A stretch of DNA of 64,000 nt. It comes from Streptomyces sp. ISL-12 (lineage in GTDB: Bacteria > Actinomycetota > Actinomycetes > Streptomycetales > Streptomycetaceae). This document shows positions 42,313 through 51,051 of the stretch, piece after piece (positions within the stretch are counted from its first letter, which is position 1; every line of letters starts with the position of its first letter). The notes beneath the pieces are model-generated. The model was not told the origin of the DNA, searched no databases, and saw nothing but the letters and a program-made list of their open reading frames with translations. The stretch spans positions 42,219 to 106,218 of the forward strand of contig NZ_JAGGOO010000025.1 of assembly GCF_018614415.1 (NCBI RefSeq), in the 5' to 3' direction. Position numbers and translations under genes: made by a program.

Positions 42313-43689
42313 TCAGGTCCGCTGCCACAGCGCCGGGGTGCCCTCCGGCGACCAGGCGACCTGCGCCTGGTGGTCCTGCAGACACGTGTACCGCACCCGG
42401 CCGTAGGCGACCGTGGCCCCGGCCTCGTAGACCCGGCCGGACTGCCATCCGTCGGCCGCCCCCTCGTCCGCCGGCGCGGGCAGGGTGGTCTGGATCGCCT
42501 TCGTCTTCAGGGTGAGGCCGAACTCCTTGAGGACCGGGTTGACCGGCTGGTAGAAGGTCGTCCCGCCGTTGGCGCAGTCGCCCGAGCCGCCCGAGGTGAT
42601 GCCCTGCGCCTGGACGCCCGCGACGAACGGGCCGCCGGAGTCGCCGGGTTCGGCGCACACCGTGGTCTGGGTGAGACCGTCGACGGTGCCCTGCGGATAG
42701 GTGACGCTGGCGTCGTGCTGCTCGATGGTGCCGCAGTGCCAGCCGGTGGTGGAGCCCGACCGGCAGACCGCCGCCCCGACCAGCGCCTGGACCGAGCCGG
42801 CCACCTGCACCGTCTGGCCGTCGCCGGCCTTCACGTCGGGGGTCGGGGTCCAGTTGTCGTTGACGCCCACCCAGGACATGTCCTTGCCGGGGAACGTGGA
42901 CGCCTTGAACTCGCCCTGCGCGCTCTGGTCGGCGCCGGTGGTCTTCGCGCCCGGCTTGCCGCAGTGCCCGGCCGACGTGAAGCCGTGCTCCTGGCCCTTG
43001 GTGACGGAGAAGGCGATGGAACAGCGCGCCTTGTCGTCGATGAAGTACGGCTCGCCGCCCACCAGATCCGCCAGCACCCGCGGCCGGTTCGCCGAGATCC
43101 GTACGCCCACGTCCTGGGCCCTCACCCCGGCGGCCCGCACGAAGGCCGTGGCGGCCTGCTTGCTGGTGGCCTGGACGACGACCCGGTTGGCCGGCACGTC
43201 GACGTACCAGACCGGCGTGTCGGGGGTGTCCACCCGCCGGGCGGCGGCGTCCAGCCGCCCCTTGACGGCCCGCAGGTCGGCCAGTGTCCGCTTGACCACC
43301 GTGGCCTCCGCGCCCTGGGCCCGGATGGCGGCCACCCGCGAGGCGTCGGTGGTGGCGACGGTGAGCCGGGCCGAGGTCGTGCCGCTCACCCAGGCACCGG
43401 CGAAGTGCGTGCCCAGGGTGGTGCGGAGCCGTCCGGCGCGGGTGCCCGCCTCCGCCTCGTTGACCAGCCGGGCCGTCGCCTGAGCCGCCGTCAGCCCCAG
43501 GTCGCGTTCGAGGGCGCGCAGTACCTGGGCGGACGGCCGGTCGGCGCCGAGCGTCTGGGCGGCGGTGGGCAGCGGGCCCGGCGCGGGCGGCGGCCCGGCC
43601 GACGCGGCCGAGGGGACGGCGGTCAGGACGAGGGCGCCGAGCGCGGTGAGCGCGGCGCGGCGACGGCCCGTGACGTGTCTGCCGACCAT
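42313..43689 (-). CDS. Secreted S1 serine protease, streptogrisin C-like
   Basis: 458 residues. Signal peptide: VTGRRRAALTALGALVLTA then VPSAASAG. A prodomain of about 160 residues with two alpha-lytic-protease-type pro repeats follows (LERDLGLTAAQATARLVNEAEA). The chymotrypsin-fold catalytic domain has GFTSAGHCG (His), the Asp in the DMSWV region and AEPGDSGGPFVAG (Ser). The C-terminal about 50 residues (GWQSGRVYEAGATVAYGRVRYTC split, AQVAWSPEGTPALWQ) form a small chitin/carbohydrate-binding module, as in streptogrisin C. The leader upstream is a long polypurine tract on the plus strand. Confidence 0.95.
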   Translation of the reverse strand: MVGRHVTGRRRAALTALGALVLTAVPSAASAGPPPAPGPLPTAAQTLGADRPSAQVLRALERDLGLTAAQATARLVNEAEAGTRAGRLRTTLGTHFAGAWVSGTTSARLTVATTDASRVAAIRAQGAEATVVKRTLADLRAVKGRLDAAARRVDTPDTPVWYVDVPANRVVVQATSKQAATAFVRAAGVRAQDVGVRISANRPRVLADLVGGEPYFIDDKARCSIAFSVTKGQEHGFTSAGHCGKPGAKTTGADQSAQGEFKASTFPGKDMSWVGVNDNWTPTPDVKAGDGQTVQVAGSVQALVGAAVCRSGSTTGWHCGTIEQHDASVTYPQGTVDGLTQTTVCAEPGDSGGPFVAGVQAQGITSGGSGDCANGGTTFYQPVNPVLKEFGLTLKTKAIQTTLPAPADEGAADGWQSGRVYEAGATVAYGRVRYTCLQDHQAQVAWSPEGTPALWQRT

Positions 43690-43713
43690 GCGATGTGCCT
43701 CCTGAAGCGTTCC

Positions 43714-43812
43714 GGAGAAAGGGAGAGGAAGGGAAAGGGAGAGGAAGTGAAGGGGCGGGGAAGCGAAGGGGAGAGGGGGCGAAGGGGTGGGAAGTGAAGG
43801 GGCGGGGAAGTG
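43714..43812. repeat. Polypurine/polypyrimidine tract with internal repeat
   Basis: About 100 bases of almost pure A/G on the plus strand, i.e. a C/T-rich leader for the protease mRNA. The 20-mer GAAGTGAAGGGGCGGGGAAG occurs twice (43744 and 43791). Confidence 0.8.
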
Positions 43813-43918
43813 CTAGCCCTAGCCCGATTCGCCCCCGGTGATGCAGCACAGGCGCGCGGTTCGCGCTTTGGGGGACGCCGACGGGTGCCAAGTGCAGTAC
43901 CCGGACCCGGCCGGCGGC

Positions 43919-45583
43919 TCAGGCCGGTTTCAGCCCCGGCGCGCCCGCCTCGGTGACGAAGGACGCGGCGGTGGTCAGCGCGGCGCCAGGCCGGGTGACG
44001 GCGGAGACGGTCTTGAAGTCGACCCGGGCGTTCTGCCGGCCGAGCTCCACCCGGGCGAAGCCCCGCTTGCCGTTGTAGAACCTCAGGTGCGGGTTGGCCT
44101 TCATGTACGTGTCCCAGTTGTCGGGCTTCTCCGCGCCGTCCTTGCCGCTGGCGACGGAGGTGCAGGTCAGCTCGGTGCCCAGGGTCCTGGAGTCCGGGTC
44201 GTCGAAGTTCTCCTTGATGTCGAAGGCGTAGGCGACGTGCACGTCGCCGGTGAGCACCAGCCAGTTGTCGACCCCGGCCGCCTTGGCGCCGGCGACGACC
44301 CGGTTGCGGGAGGCGCGGTAGCCGTCCCAGGCGTCCATGGACATCCGGGCCTCGGCGGTCAGGTCGAACTTGCGCTGCGAGAACGTGACCTGCTGCGGCA
44401 TCACGTTCCACAGCGCGCCGGAGGACTTCCAGCCGTCCAGCAGCCACCGCTCCTGCGCGGCGCCGGTGATGGTGCGCGCCGGGTCGTCGGACTCGGCGCC
44501 GGGCGCGTGCGGCCGGTCGTCGTAGGCCTGGTCGGAGCGGTACTGGCGGGTGTCGAGGATGTCGAACTGGGCGAGCGTGCCCCAGTGCAGCCGCCGGTAC
44601 AGCTGGGCGTCGGGGCCCTGGGGGAGCTGGGCGGAGCGCAGCGGCTGGTTCTCCCAGTAGGCGCGGTAGGCGGCGGCCCGGCGGACCAGGAACTCCGACT
44701 GCGGGACGTCGTTCTCGGGGACGGCACCGGCGTAGTTGTTCTCCGTCTCGTGGTCGTCCCAGGCGACGACGAACGGGTGGGCGGCGTGTGCCGCCTGGAG
44801 GTCCTTGTCGCTCTTGTACAGCGCGTACCGCAGCCGGTAGTCCGCGAGGGTCATCGTCTCCCGGTCGAACACGTCGGGCAGGGTGATGTCGGTGTACCGG
44901 CGTTCGCCGCCCGCCGCGTTCACCGCGTACTCGTAGAGGTAGTCGCCGAGGTGGAACACCACGTCGACGTCCTCTTCGGCGAGGTGCTTGTGCACCGTGT
45001 AGTAGCCGTCCTGGTAGGCCTGGCAGGCGACGGCGGCCAGGCGGAGGGAGGCCGCGTCGGTGTCCGCGGCGGGCGCGGTGCGGGTGCGGCCGACGGGGCT
45101 GATGAACCCGCCGGTCCGGAACCGGTAGTAGTACACGGTGGCGGGGTCCAGGCCCTGGACCTCGACGTGCAGGCTGTGGCTGTACTCCGGGTAGGCCGTC
45201 GCCGTGCCCGTCCGTACGCGGACGGCGAAGGACTCGTCCAGCGCCACCTCCCACTCCACCGCCACGCGCTGTTCCCCCAGCCCGCCGTCGGCCGCGAACG
45301 GCTCCGGCGCCAGCCGTGTCCACAGCAGCACCGAGTCGGGCAGCGGGTCACCGGAGGCGACGCCGAGGGTGAAGGGGTCGTCGGTGAGACGGGCGGCGTC
45401 CAGTTCGGGTGCGGCGGCGGCGCCGCGGGCCGGCAGGTTGGTGGAGAAGGCGAGCGCCGCGGCGGCCGCGGTGACGGTGAGGAAGCGCCGGCGGCCGAAG
45501 TAGCGGGCGGCGGCGCCCAGCACGGCGTCGTGCGGGGAGAAAGCATGCGCGGCCAGTGCTCTGGGACGGCCCGGGAACGCCAT
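43919..45583 (-). CDS. phoD: Alkaline phosphatase D (PhoD), Tat-exported
   Basis: 554 residues from ATG 45583. Tat signal: RYFGRRRFLTVTAAAAALAF. N-terminal fibronectin-like domain, then the PhoD metallophosphatase: AAVACQAYQDGYYTVHKHLA, VVFHLGDYLYEYA, FVVAWDDHETENNY, QRKFD and LTGDVHVAYAFDI. These hold the Fe/Ca ligands of PhoD (the Cys in AVACQ, GDYLYEY, DDHE, TGDVH). A phosphodiesterase/monoesterase releasing phosphate outside the cell. No clear PHO box is seen in the leader. Divergent from a small zinc-ribbon-like gene. Confidence 0.95.
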   Translation of the reverse strand: MAFPGRPRALAAHAFSPHDAVLGAAARYFGRRRFLTVTAAAAALAFSTNLPARGAAAAPELDAARLTDDPFTLGVASGDPLPDSVLLWTRLAPEPFAADGGLGEQRVAVEWEVALDESFAVRVRTGTATAYPEYSHSLHVEVQGLDPATVYYYRFRTGGFISPVGRTRTAPAADTDAASLRLAAVACQAYQDGYYTVHKHLAEEDVDVVFHLGDYLYEYAVNAAGGERRYTDITLPDVFDRETMTLADYRLRYALYKSDKDLQAAHAAHPFVVAWDDHETENNYAGAVPENDVPQSEFLVRRAAAYRAYWENQPLRSAQLPQGPDAQLYRRLHWGTLAQFDILDTRQYRSDQAYDDRPHAPGAESDDPARTITGAAQERWLLDGWKSSGALWNVMPQQVTFSQRKFDLTAEARMSMDAWDGYRASRNRVVAGAKAAGVDNWLVLTGDVHVAYAFDIKENFDDPDSRTLGTELTCTSVASGKDGAEKPDNWDTYMKANPHLRFYNGKRGFARVELGRQNARVDFKTVSAVTRPGAALTTAASFVTEAGAPGLKPA

Positions 45584-45743
45584 CTGGGGTCCTCTCGTAG
45601 GGAGCGGCGGACCCTGCATGCTAAGCAGACGAAAAACCCAAAAAGGGATAAACGTGCGGGGTGTGGGGGCTGATCACACAGGAGGCGGTACGCGCGTGTG
45701 TCCGCGGTCCGCCGGGGGCACCCGGACGGGGACGAGGGAGGCG

Positions 45744-46061
45744 GTGAGCGTTCCGGTGCCCAGGGCGAGGCGGTACGACGTGGCGGCCTCGGGCCGCTGG
45801 TGGGACGAGGAGGACAACCGCTGGCTGCCGGCCGGTGAGGTGCACGCGTGGGAACAAGGCCTGAACCAGACGGTGTGCGGCCTGTCCCTGCACCGGTCGC
45901 AGCTGTCCCGTTTCCCCTCGGTCACCTGGGTCGACGTGCTGCCGGAGTCCGGTGGTGCGGCCGACGAGGTGCGCCGGGTGTGTCCGCGCTGCGCGGCCGC
46001 GGCGGGCCGCCGCGGGGCGGGTGCCCGCCCCGGCTGGCGGCGGACAAATCCGCGGCCGTGA
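45744..46061 (+). CDS. Small hypothetical protein with C-terminal CxxC
   Basis: 105 residues from GTG 45744, preceded by GAGGGAGGCG. RRYDVAASGRWWDEEDNRWLPA is an aromatic N-terminal block, HAWEQGLNQTVCGLSLHRSQ the middle, and RRVCPRCAAA a zinc-ribbon-like end. No recognised function. Starts further upstream (45618) would lack a ribosome binding site. Confidence 0.6.
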   Translation: MSVPVPRARRYDVAASGRWWDEEDNRWLPAGEVHAWEQGLNQTVCGLSLHRSQLSRFPSVTWVDVLPESGGAADEVRRVCPRCAAAAGRRGAGARPGWRRTNPRP

Positions 46062-46097
46062 GCAGATCACGCGGACCGATCGGCGGCCGTGAGCAGC

Positions 46098-46889
46098 CTA
46101 CGCGGGCAGCGGCGCGCGGCTGACGCGGATCTTCGACTGGCCGTGCGGGCGGGTCTCCCAGTCCGCCATGAACCGTGCGTGCAGTCCGTGCCGCCGGGCC
46201 AGGTCCAGCAGCGTGTCGGTGCGGTAGTAGAAGTCCTCTCTCAGCACTTGGTGCTCGGTGCCCTCGGTCCGGTCGAAGGTGAAGTCGAAAAACCCGGTGT
46301 CGGTCAGCACCCGGCCGACGTGGGCGAGGCACTCCTCGATGACGCCGAGCGGCGAGTGCGAGAAGACGCTGTGCGCGTGCACGACGTCGAAGTGGCCGTC
46401 GGGCAGGAAGTCCAGGGTGAGGTCGCCGGTGATGGTCAGGTGCGGCAGCTTGTCCTGGAGCCCGCGCTCGGCGAGGGTCCTCTTCGCGGCGATCAGGATG
46501 TCGGGGGAGATGTCGATGCCGTAGTAGTGGCCGGTGTCGAGGTGGTCGATGAAGCGCCAGCCGCCGCGGAGGTTGCCGCAGCCTATGTCCAGCATCCGGT
46601 GCCCGGGCCGCAGCCCGTGTTCGACCAGGTAGTCGTACTGCATCTGCCCGAGCGCCAGCCAGCGGTCGTGGGTGCGGCTGCCGACCGCGGCCTCGGGATC
46701 GCGGCGGGTGTCGGAGGCCATCACGGCGCGGTAGTAGCCGACGTGGTCGGGGTGCTTGAGCCGCAGCCAGGTGTCGCGTCCGGCGCGGCGCAGGTAGGGG
46801 CCGACGCGGCCGGGGTGGCGCAGGGCGTAGGCGGCCTTGTGGGTGAGCGCTGCGCGGTTGCTGCGCAGTTTCCTGGCGTCCTTGGGCAT
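46098..46889 (-). CDS. Class I SAM-dependent methyltransferase
   Basis: 263 residues. The SAM site is RMLDIGCGNLRGGWRFIDHLD with YYGIDISPDILIAAK and FDVVHAHSVFSHSP. A basic N-terminal 60 residues (RKLRSNRAALTHKAAYALRH) suggests a membrane or nucleic-acid surface. It is downstream of the ABC permease gene in the same direction but after a 61-base gap with a G-run tract (46912-46940). Related proteins act in polysaccharide or glycopeptidolipid decoration; the substrate here is unknown. Confidence 0.82.
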   Translation of the reverse strand: MPKDARKLRSNRAALTHKAAYALRHPGRVGPYLRRAGRDTWLRLKHPDHVGYYRAVMASDTRRDPEAAVGSRTHDRWLALGQMQYDYLVEHGLRPGHRMLDIGCGNLRGGWRFIDHLDTGHYYGIDISPDILIAAKRTLAERGLQDKLPHLTITGDLTLDFLPDGHFDVVHAHSVFSHSPLGVIEECLAHVGRVLTDTGFFDFTFDRTEGTEHQVLREDFYYRTDTLLDLARRHGLHARFMADWETRPHGQSKIRVSRAPLPA

Positions 46890-46911
46890 GACGAGGAGAC
46901 CTTTCGCGTGC

Positions 46912-46940
46912 GGGAAGGGAAGGGAAGGGGTGGGGCGGGG
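46912..46940 (+). other. G-quadruplex-forming motif
   Basis: Six G-runs of three or four, separated by AA, T or C (GGGAAGGGAAGGGAAGGGG then TGGGGCGGGG), on the strand opposite the methyltransferase coding strand, between permease stop and methyltransferase start. Confidence 0.75.
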
Positions 46941-46950
46941 TGCGCCGGGG

Positions 46951-47907
46951 TCAGACGCGGCGGCGCAGCAGCAGCACCGTGACGGCGGTGAGCGCGACGG
47001 CGAGGACGCCGAACAGGGCGGTGTCGTACCACTGGAAGGTCCAGTAGTCACCGGCCGGGTTGGCCTCGTAGAAGCGGGCGACGTACCCGTGCCGTGTCAT
47101 GCACTCCTTCAGCTCGGCGCCCGACGGGTAGGGGCAGCTGAGCACGGAGTCGCGGTGGCCGGAGGCGGTGATCAGGCCGTAGTTCCCGGTGGACCACTTC
47201 TCGCCCATGGGCGGCTTGGGCGCGGTGCCCCGGCTGACGTAGGTGTGCGGCGGGACGAGGAGGCGGGTGTGGTGCAGCCACTGCGCCAGGAGCGTCGTCG
47301 CGGTCGTCACCGACAGGGTCCAGGCCATCGCGGACAGGACACGGCGGGTCAGGAGTCCGGCGAGGGTGCCGGTGGCCAGGCCGAACAGGGCGGCGGCGAC
47401 GGCGGACGGTCCGGAGCCGCTCAGCGCGGTCGTCTCGTACCAGAACAGGCCGTAGCTGTGGTCGGCGGCCGGCTGCCACCACCAGTGGAACAGCCAGGCC
47501 AGAATGCCGGAGAGGGTCACCGTGGACAGCGCGGCGAGGGCGAGGCGGGTGGTGAACCACTGGGCGCGGCCGACGCCCTGGGCGAGGACCATGCGGTGGG
47601 TGCCCAGTTCGCGGTCGCGGCCCAGCAGCGGCGCTCCCCAGAACATGCCGATCAGCACCGGCAGCGCGATGTTGAGCGCGCCGAGGAACCGGAGCGGTTC
47701 GATGTCCAGGAACAGCGGCAGGCCGTCGCCGGGGCGGGTGCAGTACAGCGGTCCCGGGTCGCAGTGGTCGAACGTGCCGCCGGCCAGGGCGTCCACCATG
47801 CCGGAGCGGTAGTGGACGGCGAGCGCGGCGGCGACGGCCAGGACGAGTCCGCCGCAGGCGACCAGCAGCCGCTGCTGGCGCCAGGCCAGCCACAACGAGC
47901 CCTTCAC
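46951..47907 (-). CDS. ABC transporter permease (YtrA-locus type)
   Basis: 318 residues with about six hydrophobic spans: LLVACGGLVLAVAAALAV, LRFLGALNIALPVLIGMFWG, RLALAALSTVTLSGILAWLF, AVAAALFGLATGTLAGLL, ALFGVLAVALTAVTVLLL. A large outside loop (about 215-285) contains cysteines. It overlaps the ATPase stop by GTGA. Together with the ATPase and GntR protein it forms the common Streptomyces ABC-2-like exporter operon. Confidence 0.87.
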   Translation of the reverse strand: MKGSLWLAWRQQRLLVACGGLVLAVAAALAVHYRSGMVDALAGGTFDHCDPGPLYCTRPGDGLPLFLDIEPLRFLGALNIALPVLIGMFWGAPLLGRDRELGTHRMVLAQGVGRAQWFTTRLALAALSTVTLSGILAWLFHWWWQPAADHSYGLFWYETTALSGSGPSAVAAALFGLATGTLAGLLTRRVLSAMAWTLSVTTATTLLAQWLHHTRLLVPPHTYVSRGTAPKPPMGEKWSTGNYGLITASGHRDSVLSCPYPSGAELKECMTRHGYVARFYEANPAGDYWTFQWYDTALFGVLAVALTAVTVLLLRRRV

Positions 47908-48803
47908 GCCGCCTCCTCCGTCCGTCCGGCCGGCTCCTCGGAACCGGTCCGCAGGTGGCCGAGCAGGATCTCCTCCAGGCCCGGCCGCTCGACGTGCCAG
48001 TCACCGTCGAGCGGGCCGCGCGGCCGCAGCAGGGCGGTGAGCTGCCGGCCGTGCGCGCGGCGGTGCACCACGTCGTGGCCGGCCAGCGCGGGCGCCCCGT
48101 CGAGGTGCCCGGTGACCAGCAGATGGTCCTCGCGGAGCGTGTCCGCGTCCTCGCTCAGTCCGACCCGCCCGTCCCGCAGCAGCACCACCCAGTCGCAGGT
48201 CTCCTCCAGTTCGGGCAGCACGTGCGAGGAGAGCACGATGGTCAGCTCCCGCTCGGCCGCCTCCGCCATCAGCGTGGCCATCACCTCACCGCGCACCACG
48301 GGGTCCAGATCGGCGAGCGGCTCGTCCAGCAGCAGCAGTTCGGGCCGCTTGCCGAGGGCGAGGGCGAGCGCGACGCGGGTGCGCTGACCCGGCGACAGTT
48401 CGCCCACGCGGGCGTCGTCGGCGATGTGCCCGTCGCGCACGACCCGTTCGGCGACGGACCGGTCCCAGACGGAGTTGAGGCGGGCGCCCAGGCGCAGCGT
48501 GTCCGCCACGGTGAAACGCGGGTAGAGCGGCTTGTCCTGGGTGACCAGGGCGACCCGGGCGCGGGCCTCGGCCGTCCCGGGGGCGGTGCCCAGCACCCGT
48601 ATCTCCCCGTCGGTGGGGCGCAGCAGCCCGCCGGCCAGGTGCAGCAGCGTGCTCTTGCCCGCGCCGTTGCGCCCGACCAGCGCGGTGATGCGGCCCCGGT
48701 CCACCGCGAACCCGCAGTCCGCCAGCGCCCGGCCGCCGCGTGCCCGGTACCGGAAACCCAGTCCCGTGGCGCGCAGTGCGGCGGGCTCGTCAGGCCCGGT
48801 CAT
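47904..48803 (-). CDS. ABC transporter ATP-binding protein
   Basis: 299 residues. Walker A GRNGAGKST, signature ELSPGQRTRVALALAL, Walker B LLLLDEPLADLD, switch His in VLSSHVLPELE. The last 80 residues are an extra domain seen in YtrB-like exporters. ATGA overlap with the GntR gene and GTGA overlap with the permease gene. Confidence 0.94.
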   Translation of the reverse strand: MTGPDEPAALRATGLGFRYRARGGRALADCGFAVDRGRITALVGRNGAGKSTLLHLAGGLLRPTDGEIRVLGTAPGTAEARARVALVTQDKPLYPRFTVADTLRLGARLNSVWDRSVAERVVRDGHIADDARVGELSPGQRTRVALALALGKRPELLLLDEPLADLDPVVRGEVMATLMAEAAERELTIVLSSHVLPELEETCDWVVLLRDGRVGLSEDADTLREDHLLVTGHLDGAPALAGHDVVHRRAHGRQLTALLRPRGPLDGDWHVERPGLEEILLGHLRTGSEEPAGRTEEAA

Positions 48804-49213
48804 GTGTCCTCCTGGTTGTGCTGTTCCTCGTAGGTGTCCAGGGCCGCCGTCACCAACGCCAGTACGTCGTCCCGTTCGAGCCCCGCCGCCCTGGCCCGGC
48901 CGACCCACTCGGCGAGTTCCGCGCGCAGGGGCGAGTCGTCCTCCGCGCCCGGCCGCGCCAGCGACCGCGTCACGAAGGTGCCGAGGCCGCGCCGGGACCG
49001 GACCAGGCCGGCCTGCTCCAGGTCGCGGTAGGCCCGGAAGACGGTGTTCGGGTTGATGGCGGTGGCGGCGACGACCTCTTTGGCCGTCGGCAGCTTGTCC
49101 CCGACCCGCAGCACACCCATCCGCAGTGCCTGTTCGGTCTGCCGAACGATCTGCACATAGGCCGGGATGCCGCTCTGCCGGTCGATCCGGTACTCGACCA
49201 CGTCACCTTCCAT
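48800..49213 (-). CDS. GntR-family regulator, YtrA subfamily
   Basis: 137 residues. VEYRIDRQSGIPAYVQIVRQTEQA then LPTAKEVVAATAINPNTVFRAYRDLEQAGL, the YtrA winged helix, and a short C-terminal dimer helix instead of a ligand domain. ATG 49213 lies in the arm of an inverted repeat with no Shine-Dalgarno; GTG 49201 has GGAAGG four bases upstream and may be the true start (133 residues). Represses its own operon in known relatives that respond to cell-envelope antibiotics. Confidence 0.92.
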   Translation of the reverse strand: MEGDVVEYRIDRQSGIPAYVQIVRQTEQALRMGVLRVGDKLPTAKEVVAATAINPNTVFRAYRDLEQAGLVRSRRGLGTFVTRSLARPGAEDDSPLRAELAEWVGRARAAGLERDDVLALVTAALDTYEEQHNQEDT

Positions 49214-49242
49214 GCTTTCATTAATTCACTAGTACAAGCATG
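49211..49242. promoter_or_regulatory. 32-bp inverted repeat in the GntR promoter
   Basis: CATGCTT ... AAGCATG (49211-49217 and 49236-49242) enclose an AT-rich centre with TTAATTCACTAGTAC, the only such AT-rich spot nearby. Probable operator of the GntR protein, lying between the GntR gene and the divergent membrane protein gene. Confidence 0.6.
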
Positions 49243-49258
49243 ATCGGGGAGTACGTGG

Positions 49259-50899
49259 ATGTCAAACACCGCCGCCGGTACGGGCTCATGGAGACGAGCG
49301 GCACTCGTCCTGGCCGTCGCCCTGACCGCCGCGGCCGTCGCCCAGCAGTTCCTGCTCGTGGCCGGCGGAGGCGGTCTGCTCCCCGGGTGGCAGCCGTGGC
49401 CCTTCCTGCTGGGCGCGGCCCCGGCCTGGTGGGCGGCGCGCGCCCGGTGGAGCCGGACGGAGACACCCCGCGCCTTGGCCCTCGCCGTCCGCCTGCTGCG
49501 CCGCGTCCCCGGACCGGCGTACGCGGCGGGCGTCCTGCTGACGGCCGGTGCCGTGTGGGCCGTCCTCCAGGACCACGAGCCCTACCTCGGTCATGAGGAG
49601 GCCGTGTACGCCAACAAGGCCCGCTCCTGGGCCGACGGCACGCCTGCCGCGGGCTGGGGCCCCTACCGCCCGGTCGGCCTGCCCGCCCTGGGCCGGCCGG
49701 CCCTCGCCGTCCACGACAGTGTCGGCGCGCTGCGCGCGGTCGCGCTGCTGCTGACCCTGTTCACGCTCGCCGTCACCTGCCTGGTCGCCGCCCGCTGGAC
49801 CACTCCGCGCCGGGGCGCGCTGGTGGCGCTGCTGGTCCTCGGCGGGCTCGGATTCCTGCGCCGGACACCGGAGTTCCTCAACGACATCGGCGCCACCGGC
49901 CTGCTCCTGCTGGTCGTCGCCCTGCTGGTCCGCTGCCAGGAACGCCCGCGCTCCCGCTGGACCCCGCTCGCCACGGCCCTCGTCGCGCTCGCCGCGTTCT
50001 ACCTGCGCTACGGCAGCCTCGGCAACCTCCTGGCGATCGCCCTGGCCGCGCTCTTCGCGTACGGCCCGCGCGCCTGGCTCGCCCGGGGCCGCCGGCTCGC
50101 CCTCGCCGCCGGGGTGTTCGCCGCGGGCCTGCTCCCGCACTTCGTCCACGCCGAGCGGGTCACCGGCTCCCCCCTCGGCCTGATCCTGTGGGCGACTTCG
50201 CAGGCCAACCGCTCCTACGTCGGCGACGGCCTCGTCTACTACGCGGCGGTCTTCCCGTACCGCCTGGCCGGCGACCTGGGCGCCGTGATCATGACGGGCG
50301 GCCTGCTGCTCGCGGTGTCGGCACTGCGCGGCCGGTGTGGCGAGGGGGACCTCCTGGCCGCGCGCCGGGTGTTCCTCGGGACGACGGCCGTCCTGGTCTT
50401 CGTCGTCCTCGGTCTGGTCACCGACGGCGAGCCCCGCTTCGTCTACCTGCCGGTCGTGCTGCTCACCCTGCTCGGCGTCGAGGCGCTCCCGCGCGGCACC
50501 GGCCGCTGGGGTGCCCCGCTCCTCGCCGCGACCGGCGCGCTGGCCGCGCTGACCGTCCTCGGCACCACCCAGGTCGTGGCACACGGCGCGATGCCCGGCC
50601 CCACCGCCCAGGCCCGGTCCACGGTCCCCGTCGCCGAACGGCTCGCCGCCGACCGCCCCTGTCTGCTGGTGACCGGCTACGAACCCGAGGCGGGCTGGTA
50701 CTCCGGCTGCGACGCCGTCACCTACGCCCAGTACCGGCGCCTCACCCCGCCCCCGGGCACCACGGTCCGGCTGCTCTGGTTCACCCACGGACGCCTCCAG
50801 CCCGACCCGGCCGCCCTGCCGCCCGGCCACCGCACCACGATCCCGACCGGTGGCCCGCTGGGCACCGCCACCGTGATCACCCTGCCGCCGGAGCGGTGA
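49259..50899 (+). CDS. Multi-span membrane protein, GT-C glycosyltransferase-like
   Basis: 546 residues, about ten to twelve membrane spans (first AALVLAVALTAAAVAQQFLLVA). After the second or third span comes HEPYLGHEEAVYANKARSWADG, resembling the acidic-motif loop of GT-C transferases such as family 39/83, where an Asp/Glu is catalytic. The C-terminal soluble domain (about 440-546) is LLVTGYEPEAGWYSGCDAVTY. The donor is normally polyprenyl-phosphate sugar. No helper gene is adjacent; divergent from the GntR operon. Confidence 0.75.
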   Translation: MSNTAAGTGSWRRAALVLAVALTAAAVAQQFLLVAGGGGLLPGWQPWPFLLGAAPAWWAARARWSRTETPRALALAVRLLRRVPGPAYAAGVLLTAGAVWAVLQDHEPYLGHEEAVYANKARSWADGTPAAGWGPYRPVGLPALGRPALAVHDSVGALRAVALLLTLFTLAVTCLVAARWTTPRRGALVALLVLGGLGFLRRTPEFLNDIGATGLLLLVVALLVRCQERPRSRWTPLATALVALAAFYLRYGSLGNLLAIALAALFAYGPRAWLARGRRLALAAGVFAAGLLPHFVHAERVTGSPLGLILWATSQANRSYVGDGLVYYAAVFPYRLAGDLGAVIMTGGLLLAVSALRGRCGEGDLLAARRVFLGTTAVLVFVVLGLVTDGEPRFVYLPVVLLTLLGVEALPRGTGRWGAPLLAATGALAALTVLGTTQVVAHGAMPGPTAQARSTVPVAERLAADRPCLLVTGYEPEAGWYSGCDAVTYAQYRRLTPPPGTTVRLLWFTHGRLQPDPAALPPGHRTTIPTGGPLGTATVITLPPER

Positions 50900-51015
50900 A
50901 GGCGCGGGACGTCACCCGGATGGCGCACCCCGCTTGACGGGCGGACGATGGAGGAGTGGGGCGGGCCCCGCCGGTGTCATCCGTGGGGAGCGCGGGCCAG
51001 ACGGAGGCCGGCCTC

Positions 51016-51035
51016 GGCCGCGTGCGAACGCGGCC
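51016..51035 (+). promoter_or_regulatory. Leader hairpin with GNRA loop before the cupin gene
   Basis: GGCCGCGT-GCGA-ACGCGGCC, a perfect 8-bp stem with GCGA tetraloop, ends two bases before GAAAGGAGGAG, the ribosome binding site. Could stabilise the mRNA or control translation. Confidence 0.55.
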
Positions 51036-51051
51036 GGAAAGGAGGAGCGTC

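Noticed and set aside
43811..43835. Telomere-like CTAGCCCTAGCCC string
   Set aside because: Only two units inside a chromosome interior with ordinary genes on both sides.
48740..49243. Plus-strand frame antisense to the GntR and ABC genes
   Set aside because: Shadow frame; both minus-strand genes have complete motifs.
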